Assembly: GCA_942493305.1 (NCBI GenBank)
Contig: OW818686.1
Coordinates: 3,100,001-3,164,000, forward strand
Direction of reading: 5' to 3'
Source: UBA7672 sp030824255
GTDB taxonomy: Bacteria > Pseudomonadota > Alphaproteobacteria > Caulobacterales > Hyphomonadaceae
Length of the DNA stretch: 64,000 bases
How positions within the stretch are numbered: the first letter of the stretch is position 1; each line of letters starts with the position of its first letter. Positions 1-8,994 of this stretch are shown one piece after another. A program made the position numbers and the translations under genes. The notes beneath the pieces are model-generated. The model ran no database searches. It was not told the DNA's origin and was given only the letters and a program-made list of their open reading frames with translations.

Positions 1-965
1 CCGGCGCCCCGCGCATGAGTTCGATGGGCGTGCGCATGTGCGCCCCCGTCATCATGAAGTTCGGCACGGAGGAACAGAAGCAGAAATTCCTGCCGCCGAT
101 CCGCAATTCCGAAGTCTGGTGGTGCCAGGGCTATTCCGAGCCGGGCTCAGGCTCGGACCTCGCCAGCCTCTCGATGACGGCAAAGCGCGAAGGCGATCAC
201 TATATCCTCAACGGCTCCAAGACGTGGACGACACATGCGCAATGGGCGGACTGGATTTTCTGCCTCGTTCGCACGTCGAAGGAAGAGAAGAAGCAGAACG
301 GCATCTCCTTCATCCTCGTCGACATGAAGTCGCCCGGCATATCGATCACGCCGATCAACACGCTGGACGACACGCCTGTGGGAAACCAGGAGATTAACTC
401 TGTCTTCTTCGACAACGTGAAAGTCCCCGTCGAAAATCTCATCGGCAAGGAAGGCGAAGGCTGGACCTGCGCCAAATACCTTCTGACGTTCGAACGCGGC
501 TCGGCCTACGCGCCGAGCAACCGTAACGCGCTGCGCAAGGCGCGCGAAATCGCGAAGACGGAAACCGCGGGCGGGCGTCCGTTGATCGAAGATCCGGATT
601 TCGTCCGCAAGCTCGCTGACCTCGAAATCCAGATCGAAGCGCTCGACGCCACCGAACGCCGCATCTTCGACAAGCTGTCCTCCGGCCAGTCAGTCGGCGC
701 GATGTCGTCGCTGATGAAAACGCGCGGCTCCGAAATCGGCCAGAAGGTGACAGAGATCGTCCTCGAAGCCGCCGGCGTATACGGCGCGCCGTTCGTGCAG
801 GACACCTACGCCCACCTCGAAGGCCGCTCGAACGAACCGCTGCCTGCGCCTGAGCATCTGATCACGTCTGCGGGCAGCTATTTCAACAACCGCAAGACGT
901 CGATCTACGCCGGCTCCAACGAGATCCAGCGGAACATCATGGCGCAGATGATTTTGGCGGGGTGA
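1..965 (+). CDS. Acyl-CoA dehydrogenase, C-terminal part (cut by window edge)
   Basis: FAD-dependent alpha,beta-dehydrogenation of an acyl-CoA thioester, as in beta-oxidation or a related acyl catabolic route. The frame is open from base 3, so the true start lies upstream. About 320 residues of a family usually near 380-400 are present. The FAD/substrate segment SEPGSGSDLASL is at about residue 45 of the visible part. The C-terminal signature YAGSNEIQRNI is near the end. Classical medium-chain enzymes have YEGT here, where Glu is the catalytic base. This protein has Ala, as in the PimC-like large-subunit branch, so the base may be elsewhere or the enzyme may work with a partner subunit. The next gene starts 46 bases downstream on the same strand. 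The family is sure; the substrate is not. Confidence 0.93.
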   Translation, partial: GAPRMSSMGVRMCAPVIMKFGTEEQKQKFLPPIRNSEVWWCQGYSEPGSGSDLASLSMTAKREGDHYILNGSKTWTTHAQWADWIFCLVRTSKEEKKQNGISFILVDMKSPGISITPINTLDDTPVGNQEINSVFFDNVKVPVENLIGKEGEGWTCAKYLLTFERGSAYAPSNRNALRKAREIAKTETAGGRPLIEDPDFVRKLADLEIQIEALDATERRIFDKLSSGQSVGAMSSLMKTRGSEIGQKVTEIVLEAAGVYGAPFVQDTYAHLEGRSNEPLPAPEHLITSAGSYFNNRKTSIYAGSNEIQRNIMAQMILAG

Positions 966-1011
966 CGACGTCCTGCCGTAAGCAAGGCGGCGGAAATTGG
1001 CGGGGGCGGCG

Positions 1012-1620
1012 ATGAAAATCTTTCTGAGCGTCGGCAGTCCGAGCACGAAGGCTCAGGAAGCGTTCATCGACAACTTCAGATCGCTGATGATGAAGGCAGG
1101 GCTGATGCCTCTGACTGCCGATTCTTCCTCGCTGAGGCCGTTCGACAACATCAACTCGACGATGAAGAAAGCCGATGGCGTCATCGTCCTGGCGCTCGAG
1201 CGGTATCATGTCGGCTCGCTTGTCGAAAGACGAGGCGCCGATGTGTCCAACCGACAGGAGAAGATCCACGCCGATATCTCGATGCCGACCACGTGGAATC
1301 AGGTGGAGGCGGCATTTGCCCACGCATGGAAACTTCCCCTCCTTGTCTTTCGCGAGGATCACATCTGGGAAGACGCTCTGCTCGACAGGGGAAACGACTG
1401 GTACGTTCATCCCATTCGCATCGACGGTTCGAGCCGGGATGTGATTGCGCTCCAGCTGTCGAAGTTTGCGGAAGCGATCAAAAGAAGGCGGCGGCCAATC
1501 CGGCATATCTGGAGATCGGCTGGCCTGATTGAGCGCTTGGGCGCCATTTCCGCATTGCTGGGAATTGGCGCCTTGCTCGGCGAGTCGCTGCAGTTTCTCA
1601 TGACAAGAATTGGCCCCTAG
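1012..1620 (+). CDS. TIR/nucleoside-deoxyribosyltransferase-like protein with C-terminal membrane segment
   Basis: No firm family name. The 202-residue protein opens with a beta-strand and glycine turn (KIFLSVGSPS), continues with a second strand ending KKADGVIVLAL, then has PTTWNQVEAAFAHAWKLPLLVF at about residues 92-113. This order, with an acidic residue (Glu99) in a helix before a final strand, matches the flavodoxin-like fold of TIR domains and nucleoside 2-deoxyribosyltransferases, in which that Glu is catalytic. A basic stretch (KRRRRP) is followed by one hydrophobic helix at about residues 178-199, so the protein is probably tethered by its C-terminus. ATG 1012 was chosen over an upstream TTG at 997. 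Function is inferred from fold pattern only. NAD or nucleotide hydrolysis or sensing is possible but unproven. Confidence 0.6.
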   Translation: MKIFLSVGSPSTKAQEAFIDNFRSLMMKAGLMPLTADSSSLRPFDNINSTMKKADGVIVLALERYHVGSLVERRGADVSNRQEKIHADISMPTTWNQVEAAFAHAWKLPLLVFREDHIWEDALLDRGNDWYVHPIRIDGSSRDVIALQLSKFAEAIKRRRRPIRHIWRSAGLIERLGAISALLGIGALLGESLQFLMTRIGP

Positions 1621-1626
1621 CCAATC

Positions 1627-2304
1627 ATGCCATCCTCGAAAACCAAACCCCACACCCAGCTCCACAAGGACGGCACCGTCTGGGCCAAGGGCCAGACGCT
1701 CGACGGCGAGCAACATGGCTACTGGGAGTGGTTCCGCAAGGATGGCGTCATCATGCGCTCCGGCTCATTCGACCGGGGACAGCAAGTTGGCGAATGGACG
1801 ACGTACAACGCGGCGGGCAAGCCGCACAAAGTCACGCAGATGAAAGCGCCGGCGCCGAAAGTCGCTGCCAGCAAGCCAGTCGCGAAAGTCGCGACGAAAG
1901 CGCCTGCCAGGCCAAAAGCAAAGGCCAGAGCGGAGCCCACCGCAGCCGACCTGATGGCTTCCCTCGACCATCCCCTGAAGGCCGAGATCGAAACCGTCCG
2001 CAAGGCGATCCTCTCCGCCGACAAATCCATCGCCGATGGCGTGAAGTGGAACTCGCTCTCCTTCCGCACCACCGAATGGTTCGCCACCGTGAACCTCCGC
2101 TCGCGCGACAGCCTGCAACTCGTCCTCCATCTCGGCGCCAAGGCCGGCAAGGCGACAGATCCGGCCAGCATTCCAGACCCCAGGGGTCTGCTCAAATGGC
2201 TCGGCAAGGACAGGGCGATGGCAACCCTGGGCGCCGGGGCGGCGCCGAAGGCCAATCTCCCGGCCCTGAAAGCGATCCTCAAGGCGTGGATTCGGGCGAT
2301 CTAA
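1627..2304 (+). CDS. MORN-like repeat protein fused to a DUF1801 domain
   Basis: A 225-residue protein of two parts. Residues about 8-58 contain two MORN/YwqK-type repeats (GEQHGYWEWF and GQQVGEWTTYN), which usually form short beta-hairpins. Residues about 60-105 are a low-complexity Ala/Lys/Pro linker. Residues about 108-225 resemble DUF1801 (YdhG/YdeI-like), with DGVKWNSLSF and LQLVLHLGAK. DUF1801 proteins are small cytoplasmic proteins of unclear biochemical role. The combination with MORN repeats is uncommon in my experience. The gene begins 6 bases after the preceding stop, so co-transcription with the TIR-like gene is likely. No catalytic role can be assigned. Confidence 0.75.
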   Translation: MPSSKTKPHTQLHKDGTVWAKGQTLDGEQHGYWEWFRKDGVIMRSGSFDRGQQVGEWTTYNAAGKPHKVTQMKAPAPKVAASKPVAKVATKAPARPKAKARAEPTAADLMASLDHPLKAEIETVRKAILSADKSIADGVKWNSLSFRTTEWFATVNLRSRDSLQLVLHLGAKAGKATDPASIPDPRGLLKWLGKDRAMATLGAGAAPKANLPALKAILKAWIRAI

Positions 2305-2377
2305 GCGGGCAGGGGCAGGGCGTTTCCCAAACCGCTGGCCTCGGTTATCCTCACCTCAAAATACGAGGAAATCGCTC

Positions 2378-3022
2378 ATGGCCGACGATCTCAAATCCCC
2401 GCCCAAGCCGCAGGACGCGACTCATGAAGAACCCATGGGCCGCGCCGCCTTCACCGCCTTCACCAACGCCACAGTGGACGACTGGAAGAAGATCGGCGCC
2501 GCCAACGCTGTGTTCGCGAAATCCCACGTCGATCGCCTCATCACCCACCTCAACCTGCTGAAAGGCGATTGCGGCGGCTTCCCGGTCGATCGTCTGGAGC
2601 ATTCCCTGCAGACCGCCACCCGCGCCCACCGCGCCGGCATGGACGAGGAATACGTCGTCTGCGCCCTGCTGCACGACATCGGCGACACGCTGGGCGTGTT
2701 CAATCACCCCGATATCGCCGCCGCCGTCCTGAAGCCGTTCGTGTCTGAGGCGAACATCTGGATGGTCGCCAACCATGGCATCTTCCAGGGCTACTATTTT
2801 TTCCATCACCTGGGGCTCGACCGGAACATGCGCGACAAGTTCCAGGGCCACCCGCATTTCGAATACACGGCCCAGTTCTGCCACTTGTTCGACCAGCCAG
2901 CCTTCGAAAACGCCTACGACACCATGCCGCTGGAGGCGTTTGTGCCGATGATGCACCGCGTCATGGACCGGCCGAAACAGTCGATCTACCTGAAGGAACA
3001 GAACAAGGAAGCGGCCTGGTAA
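2378..3022 (+). CDS. HD-domain protein, probable metal-dependent phosphohydrolase or oxygenase
   Basis: A 214-residue soluble protein. HSLQTATRAH followed by VCALLHDIGD gives the H...HD metal-ligand pattern of the HD superfamily. Further histidines (NHPD, NHGIF, FFHHLG) suit a dinuclear metal site. HD proteins include nucleotide phosphohydrolases and the mixed-valent di-iron oxygenases PhnZ and TmpA/TmpB's partner class; the sequence alone does not tell these apart. It lies 73 bases after the DUF1801 gene in the same direction and could be in that transcript. The start ATG fits the beginning of the conserved region with a short polar leader. Confidence 0.8.
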   Translation: MADDLKSPPKPQDATHEEPMGRAAFTAFTNATVDDWKKIGAANAVFAKSHVDRLITHLNLLKGDCGGFPVDRLEHSLQTATRAHRAGMDEEYVVCALLHDIGDTLGVFNHPDIAAAVLKPFVSEANIWMVANHGIFQGYYFFHHLGLDRNMRDKFQGHPHFEYTAQFCHLFDQPAFENAYDTMPLEAFVPMMHRVMDRPKQSIYLKEQNKEAAW

Positions 3023-3157
3023 GGTCTATCTTGCGCCGGTGCGCAGTTCCGCCGCATTCCACAGACGGTCGTCCCTCGTCACAGGCTGGGCGCTTGAGCC
3101 AGCGCCCCGCGCTGCTAGGGTCCCCAGTCGGGGTCGCTATGTGAACGAGGTTTATTG

Positions 3158-5227
3158 ATGCGTAAGCCGCTCGCGCTGGGCGCCGCCCTGCTGGCTGCTG
3201 CCGGTCTCGCCGTTTCGGCCGCCATGGCGGACGAGGGCATGTGGACGTTCGACAATTTCCCGGCCGCCAAGGTGAAGGAGCTGTACGGCTTCGCGCCTGA
3301 CCAGAAATGGCTTGATCGCGTCCAGAAGAATTCGGTCCGCCTGGAATCCGGCTGCTCCGGCTCCGTCATCTCGAAGGACGGGCTCGTTCTCACCAACCAC
3401 CACTGCGTCGCCGCGTGCACCAGCGCGCTGTCCAGCCCCGCGAACAACTATGCCAGTGACGGCTTCTATACGCAGACGCGCCGCGACGAGAAAATCTGCC
3501 CTGGCAACGAAGTCTCCATCCTGCAATCGACAAGGGATGTCACTGCGCGTGTGAAGGCGGCCACCGCGAAAGTGGCGCCCGAGGCCTCCAACGCCGCGCG
3601 TTCCGCCGAGATCTCCGCTATCGAGCGCGAGGCCTGCGGCGACGACAAGCGCAAGCGCTGCCAGGTCGTCAGCCTCTATCGTGGCGGCCAGTACAAACTC
3701 AACACCTACGACCGCTACGATGATGTGCGCCTCGCCTTCGCGCCGGAAATGCAGGCCGGCTCGTTCGGTGGCGATCCGGACAATTTCAACTTCCCGCGCT
3801 ATGCGCTCGACATGGCGCTGCTCCGCCTCTACCGCGACGGCCAGCCCGCGAAGTTCAGCGACCCGCTGAAGATTTCGCCCACCGGCCCGAAAGCTGGCGA
3901 TCTGATTTTCGTCTCGGGCTTCCCCGGCTCCACGGAGCGCCTGCTCACTGTCTCGCAGCTCGAATTCCAGCGCGACCAGTTCCTGCCATGGCGCATCGAA
4001 TACATGTCGCAGTATCGCGGCGCGCTTATCAACGAAGGCACAAAGGGTGAGGAAGAAGCGCGCCAGGTTGCCGCCGCGCTCAACTCCACCGAGAACGGCC
4101 TCAAGGTCTTCAAGGGCCAGCGCTCCGCCCTTGTCGAACCGTCCTTCTTCTCCGTGAAGCTCGGACAGGAACAGCGCCTCAAGGATGCTCTCGCCGCTGA
4201 CGCCGCGCTGCGCACCAAGTACGCTGATCCTTTCGCCGCCATCGCCGCGCTGACCGCCGAACAGAAACGTCTCTACCTGCCATACCAGATGCTGGAGGTC
4301 CGCTTCGGCGGCGGCTCCGTCCTGTTGTCGGATGCGCGTGTCCTCTATCGGGCCGCTACCGAGCGCGCGAAGACCGACAAGGATCGCCTGGCGGAGTTCA
4401 ACGACTCCCGCCTCGCGTCTGCCGAGCGCCGCTTGCTGGCCGAAGTCGCCATCCTGCCTTCGCTGGAGCGGTTGCAGATCGCCTTCTGGCTCGACAAGAC
4501 CCGCGAATATCTCGGTCCCGATCATGCCGCCGTGAAAGCCATGTTTGGCACGCGCACATCGCAGCAGATCGCGGCTGATATTGTCGCCAACTCGCAGATC
4601 GGCGACCCCGGCTTCCGCAAGCGCGTGTGGGAATCGTCCGCGCAGGCGTCATCCTCCAACGATCCCGCCATCGCCCTCGTGCGCCTGATGGACGAAGCCG
4701 CTCGCGCCGCGCGCAAGACCTACGAAGAGCGGATCACGGGTCCGTCCTCGCTGGCCGCGGAGAAAGTCGCCGCCCTTCGCTTCGACGTGCTGGGCCAGAG
4801 CATCTATCCCGACGCCACCTTCACCCTCCGCCTCTCCTATGGCGTGGTGCAGGGCTGGGATGATCCCGTCCACGGCAAGATCGAGCCGTTCACCTACGTT
4901 TCCGGCCTCTGGAAGCGCGCCACCGGCGCCTACCCCTTCAACCTGGCCAAGCGCTGGGTCGGCAAGGAGTTGCAGATTCCGGGAACCACCCAGTTCGATT
5001 TCACCTCCACCAATGACGTCATTGGCGGCAATTCCGGTTCGCCCGTGTTGAACAGGGAGGGTCGCATCATCGGCTTGGCCTTCGACGGCAACATCCATTC
5101 AACCGGCGGCTCGTTCGGCTACGATCCGGTGCTCAACCGCACCGTGTCCGTGTCCAGCGAGGCGATCATCGGCGCGCTGCGCCACGTCTACGGCGCCACC
5201 GCGCTCGTCGACGAAATCCAGAAGTAG
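3158..5227 (+). CDS. S46 family dipeptidyl-peptidase (DPP7/DPP11 type)
   Basis: Exported serine exopeptidase that removes dipeptides from the N-terminus of oligopeptides in the periplasm. The precursor is 689 residues, normal for S46. A signal peptide ends at about residue 24 (AMA/DEG). The chymotrypsin-like triad is visible: His in LTNHHC (81/82), Asp in the GGDPDNFNFPRY region (about 210) and Ser626 in GGNSGSP. The residue deciding acidic versus hydrophobic P1 preference could not be placed safely, so DPP7 versus DPP11 is open. ATG 3158 is preferred over the adjacent in-frame TTG at 3155. The downstream nucleoside transporter is on the same strand 31 bases away, suggesting a nutrient-scavenging unit. 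Confidence 0.95.
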   Translation: MRKPLALGAALLAAAGLAVSAAMADEGMWTFDNFPAAKVKELYGFAPDQKWLDRVQKNSVRLESGCSGSVISKDGLVLTNHHCVAACTSALSSPANNYASDGFYTQTRRDEKICPGNEVSILQSTRDVTARVKAATAKVAPEASNAARSAEISAIEREACGDDKRKRCQVVSLYRGGQYKLNTYDRYDDVRLAFAPEMQAGSFGGDPDNFNFPRYALDMALLRLYRDGQPAKFSDPLKISPTGPKAGDLIFVSGFPGSTERLLTVSQLEFQRDQFLPWRIEYMSQYRGALINEGTKGEEEARQVAAALNSTENGLKVFKGQRSALVEPSFFSVKLGQEQRLKDALAADAALRTKYADPFAAIAALTAEQKRLYLPYQMLEVRFGGGSVLLSDARVLYRAATERAKTDKDRLAEFNDSRLASAERRLLAEVAILPSLERLQIAFWLDKTREYLGPDHAAVKAMFGTRTSQQIAADIVANSQIGDPGFRKRVWESSAQASSSNDPAIALVRLMDEAARAARKTYEERITGPSSLAAEKVAALRFDVLGQSIYPDATFTLRLSYGVVQGWDDPVHGKIEPFTYVSGLWKRATGAYPFNLAKRWVGKELQIPGTTQFDFTSTNDVIGGNSGSPVLNREGRIIGLAFDGNIHSTGGSFGYDPVLNRTVSVSSEAIIGALRHVYGATALVDEIQK

Positions 5228-5258
5228 ATTACGTGCGTTTCAAAGGGGCAGGGCGGGC

Positions 5259-6758
5259 ATGAACATGGAATGGGGCTGGGACAACGGCCGGGCGATCCTC
5301 GGTCTGTTTGTCATCACCGGAATCGCCTGGCTCCTGTCGGAGAACAAGCGGAAATTCCCTTGGAAGATCGTGCTCGGCGCCATCGCGATGATGTACGCCT
5401 TTACGCTGATCCTGTTCGGCATCCCGATCATCCGCGCTGGTCTCGACGCCATCAACAGCGGCATCAACGTGCTGATCGAAGCCACACGCGAGGGAACATC
5501 CTTCGTCTTCGGCCCCGTCATCGGCAACCAGGCAGCCTGGGAGCAGCTTGTCGGCTCACCTGGTCCGATCTTCATTTTCCAGTTGTTGCCGCTCATCATC
5601 GTGATCGGCTCCCTGTCGGCCATCCTCTGGCACTGGGGCATCCTGAAAGTCATCACGAACGCCTTCGCCGTCGTCTTTCAGCGCACCATGGGCATGGGCG
5701 GTCCCACCAGTCTCTCCGTCGCCGCCAATATCTTCATGGGTCAGACGGAAGCGCCGCTGCTCATCAAGCCATACCTCAAAGTCATGACGCGGTCGGAGCT
5801 GCTGATCGTGATGGCTACCGGCTTCGCGACGATCGCGGGCTCGGTCCTTGTAGTCTACGTCACGCTGCTGCGAGACGTGTTGCCTGCTGTCGCGGCCCAC
5901 CTCATCACTGTCTCGATCATCGCCTCGCCCGCCGCCGTCGCGCTGGCGCTGGTCATGATCCCGGAGACGCAGGAAACGTCCAAGTCTTCCGGCGAGACGG
6001 ACTTCAAATACCACTCCACGATGGACGCCTTCGCTTCCGGCGCGACGGATGGCATCGCCATCATCTGGAACATCGCCACGATGCTCATCGCGGCGCTGGC
6101 GCTGGTCTACATCACCAACGCCATTCTCGGCGTGGTTGATGTTCCGCCGGAATGGTCCTCGCCCGGCACGGCGCCGGAGCATGTCGGCAAGCTCAGCCTC
6201 AACATGATCCTCGGCTGGCTGTTCGCCCCGCTTATGTACATGGCGGGCGTGCCAATGAACGAGGCGGTCATCGCCGGCTCGTTCGTGGGTCAGAAGACGG
6301 TCTTCACCGAGTTCGTGGCTTTCATAAATCTCGGCTCCCTGCCGGCGGACGCCATGACCGAGCGCACCCGCACCATCGTCACCTACGCCATCGCGGGCTT
6401 CGCTAACTTCGGCTCCATGGGCATCCTGATCGGCGGCCTGTCGATCATGTGCCCGGAGCGCCGTCCCGACTTCCTCTCGCTCGCGTGGAAGACGCTGTTC
6501 TCCGGTACGCTGGCGACCATTCTGGCCGCTGCTGTCGTGGCCTCGCTCCCCTACAGCCTGTTCCAGTCTGCGGTCGAAGAGGTCACCCCCCTGCCGGCGG
6601 CAATCGAAGCCCCGGCCGAGGTCGTTCCCGCTCCGGTTGAAACGCCGCCCGCCGCTACGGACGCAACCCCGCCCCCGGTTTCCCCCTCAAGTCCCATCAC
6701 AAACCCGGCGCCAGCGCCGGAAACGGCTCCCGCCACGCCAACTCAGCAAACTCCGTAG
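5259..6758 (+). CDS. Concentrative nucleoside transporter (CNT/NupC family)
   Basis: Inner-membrane cation-coupled nucleoside uptake. The 499-residue protein has N-terminal membrane helices, a gate domain (PGPIFIFQLLPLIIVIGSL) and the family signature GQTEAPLLIKPYL, whose Gln, Thr and Glu contact the nucleoside. A second helical-hairpin region carries ANFGSMGILIGGLS. An unusual feature is a C-terminal tail of about 70 residues rich in Pro, Ala, Thr and Val with no predicted helix, absent from typical CNTs; it could be a flexible cytoplasmic or periplasmic extension. The start is supported by a purine-rich GGGGCAGGGCGGG stretch just upstream. Confidence 0.93.
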   Translation: MNMEWGWDNGRAILGLFVITGIAWLLSENKRKFPWKIVLGAIAMMYAFTLILFGIPIIRAGLDAINSGINVLIEATREGTSFVFGPVIGNQAAWEQLVGSPGPIFIFQLLPLIIVIGSLSAILWHWGILKVITNAFAVVFQRTMGMGGPTSLSVAANIFMGQTEAPLLIKPYLKVMTRSELLIVMATGFATIAGSVLVVYVTLLRDVLPAVAAHLITVSIIASPAAVALALVMIPETQETSKSSGETDFKYHSTMDAFASGATDGIAIIWNIATMLIAALALVYITNAILGVVDVPPEWSSPGTAPEHVGKLSLNMILGWLFAPLMYMAGVPMNEAVIAGSFVGQKTVFTEFVAFINLGSLPADAMTERTRTIVTYAIAGFANFGSMGILIGGLSIMCPERRPDFLSLAWKTLFSGTLATILAAAVVASLPYSLFQSAVEEVTPLPAAIEAPAEVVPAPVETPPAATDATPPPVSPSSPITNPAPAPETAPATPTQQTP

Positions 6759-6890
6759 TTTCCTTGCACTAGCGGCTAACCCCAAACCCGCTACAAAGCG
6801 CGCCGGTACAATGTGCTCTAGCCGCCAAAGCCCCATGGGCCCGGCGGACCCACATAGTCGGTGAGCACCGTCAGAGTGCAGGAGGAAAGC

Positions 6891-8978
6891 GTGCGGACAA
6901 TGTATTCTGCGGCCAGCTGGGCCGTTCTGGCGATCGCCACTGGGGCGCTTGCGTCCCCGGCCCTGGCGCAGCAAACCGCTGACGTCCGCACGGTCGCCTC
7001 CAGCCCCGCGCCCGCCGAAGGTGATGTCGTCACCATCTATGGCGATCGTCTCGAAACCGATCCGGGCGCCTATTCGGTCATCAATGCGAAAACCATCGCC
7101 GACATCGCCGCCAACCACCCCGCCGAGATCCTGAACACCGTACCCGGCGTCAACGTGCAGATGAACTCCGGCCAGGAGCTGCTCATCGCGCTGCGCTCGC
7201 CCGTGCTGCCGGCCGGCGCAGGGCAGGGATCGTTCCTGCTGCTCGAGAACGGCGTGCCGACGCGCGCGCCGGGCTTTGGCAACGTCAACGCGCTGTTCGA
7301 AATCCACCACGAAACCGCCGAAGCAATCGAAGTCGTGCGCGGACCGGGCTCCGTGCGCTACGGCTCCAACGCTGTCCACGGCCTCATCAACTTCATCGAC
7401 CCCGTCCCCGGCGAACAGGCCGGCCAGGCCGTGACGCTCAGCGCCAACTCGCTGCAACGCTATCGCGCTGACGCCACCACCAACTTCACCACCAACGGCA
7501 TCGAAAACTGGGTCGGCCTCTCCGTGATGGACGATGGCGGCTGGCGCGACGCCTCTGGCGTTGACCAGCAGAAGCTCACCTGGCGCTCGAAATTCCAGGG
7601 CGAGACGTGGAACGCCATCGGCACCATCTCCGCCGTAAACCTCAACCAGGAAACTGCCGGATTCATCCAGGGCTTCGAAGCGTACAAGGACGAAGACCTC
7701 GCCACCACCAATCCGAACCCGGAAGCCTATCGCGATGCGTGGGCTGTCCGCGCCAACCTGCGCTACGAAACCAATTTCGGCCCTGATCGCCTGACGATCA
7801 TTCCGTTCGGCCTCAGCCAGCGCATGACGTTCATCCAGCACTTCCTGCCGGACCAGTCGACGGAAGAGAACGGCCACGACTCCGTCGGCGTGATGACGCG
7901 CTATGATTTCGGTCAGACGAACTTCCGCTGGTCGGTCGGCGCAGATCTTCAGGTCGCCGATGGCTTCCTCACCGAAACGCAGACAGCGCCGAGCTTCGGC
8001 GGTGTGAACCCGCTGAACCCCACTTTCCCGCAAGGCGTCCATTACGATTACAATGTCGGCGCCTGGACCACCGGCCTCTACGCTGAGCTCGACTGGAACT
8101 TCGCGCCGGGCTGGAACATGCTGGCCGGCCTGCGCGGTGAGTCCCACGCCTACGACTACGACACCAACGTCGCGCCGGGCACGCGCGGCCGCTTCCGCGT
8201 CGCCCCCAGCCGTACGGATACGTTCGAACTCCTGACGCCCAAGGTCGGCGTGGTCTACACCGGCATCGAAGGTCTCGCCTTCTACGCCAACTATGCGCGT
8301 GGCGAACGCGCCCCGCAGACGTCCGACCAGTACCGCCTGCAGAACCTGCAGACGATCCAGCGTCTCGAAGTCGAAGGTCTCGACAGCTACGAACTCGGCA
8401 CACGCGGCACGGCCAATGGCATCGACTTCGACTTCGCGATCTACCGTATGCAGAAGGAAAACTTCTTCTTCCGCGATTCCGACGGCCTCAACGTTCCCAA
8501 CGGCAGCACGCGCCATTTCGGCTTCGAGGCTTCGTTTGCGGGCGACCTCGCGGAAATCGCGGGCGGAGATCTCGGCTGGAACGTCAACGCCTCGTGGTCA
8601 GACCAGCGCTATGATTTCACGCGCAACGTCGCCGCCGCCGCTGAAGACATCTTCCGCGATGACAGGATCGACACTGCGCCAGAATGGCTGGCCGATGCCG
8701 GCATCGGCTGGGAAAACCAGAACCTGTCGCTGGGCCTCAGCGCTGAATATGTCGGCGAATACTTCACCAACGCCGCCAACACCGCCAGCTATGACGGCCA
8801 CCTCATCGGCCACATGCGCGGCGCGTGGCGCTTCTCCGACAAGCTCGAAGCTTTCGTCATCGTCCGCAACATCACCGACGAACGCTACGCCGATCGCGCC
8901 GACTTTGCCCAGAACCAGCACCGCTACTTCCCCGGCGAACCGGTGAACGCGACGCTGGGCGTGCGTATCAGGAACTAG
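6891..8978 (+). CDS. TonB-dependent outer-membrane receptor
   Basis: Outer-membrane active transporter powered by TonB-ExbBD. It has a signal peptide (ends ALAQQ), a plug domain (ILNTVPGVNVQ, VVRGPGSVRYGSNAVHGLINFI) and a C-terminal 22-strand barrel with many alternating aromatic strands (FYANYARGERAP, LEAFVIVRNITDERYADR). It is 695 residues from GTG 6891. This start is chosen because AGGAGG at 6880-6885 lies 5 bases upstream. In-frame alternatives are GTG 6861 and ATG 6900. The substrate is not evident: no siderophore gene or Fur-type site was recognised nearby. It converges on the monooxygenase gene. Confidence 0.93.
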   Translation: MRTMYSAASWAVLAIATGALASPALAQQTADVRTVASSPAPAEGDVVTIYGDRLETDPGAYSVINAKTIADIAANHPAEILNTVPGVNVQMNSGQELLIALRSPVLPAGAGQGSFLLLENGVPTRAPGFGNVNALFEIHHETAEAIEVVRGPGSVRYGSNAVHGLINFIDPVPGEQAGQAVTLSANSLQRYRADATTNFTTNGIENWVGLSVMDDGGWRDASGVDQQKLTWRSKFQGETWNAIGTISAVNLNQETAGFIQGFEAYKDEDLATTNPNPEAYRDAWAVRANLRYETNFGPDRLTIIPFGLSQRMTFIQHFLPDQSTEENGHDSVGVMTRYDFGQTNFRWSVGADLQVADGFLTETQTAPSFGGVNPLNPTFPQGVHYDYNVGAWTTGLYAELDWNFAPGWNMLAGLRGESHAYDYDTNVAPGTRGRFRVAPSRTDTFELLTPKVGVVYTGIEGLAFYANYARGERAPQTSDQYRLQNLQTIQRLEVEGLDSYELGTRGTANGIDFDFAIYRMQKENFFFRDSDGLNVPNGSTRHFGFEASFAGDLAEIAGGDLGWNVNASWSDQRYDFTRNVAAAAEDIFRDDRIDTAPEWLADAGIGWENQNLSLGLSAEYVGEYFTNAANTASYDGHLIGHMRGAWRFSDKLEAFVIVRNITDERYADRADFAQNQHRYFPGEPVNATLGVRIRN

Positions 8979-8994
8979 TGCAGGAGGGGGTGGC

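Noticed and set aside
3152..4525. 457-codon minus-strand frame opposite the S46 peptidase
   Set aside because: It is a long antisense frame produced by high-GC codon bias; the plus strand carries all S46 motifs.
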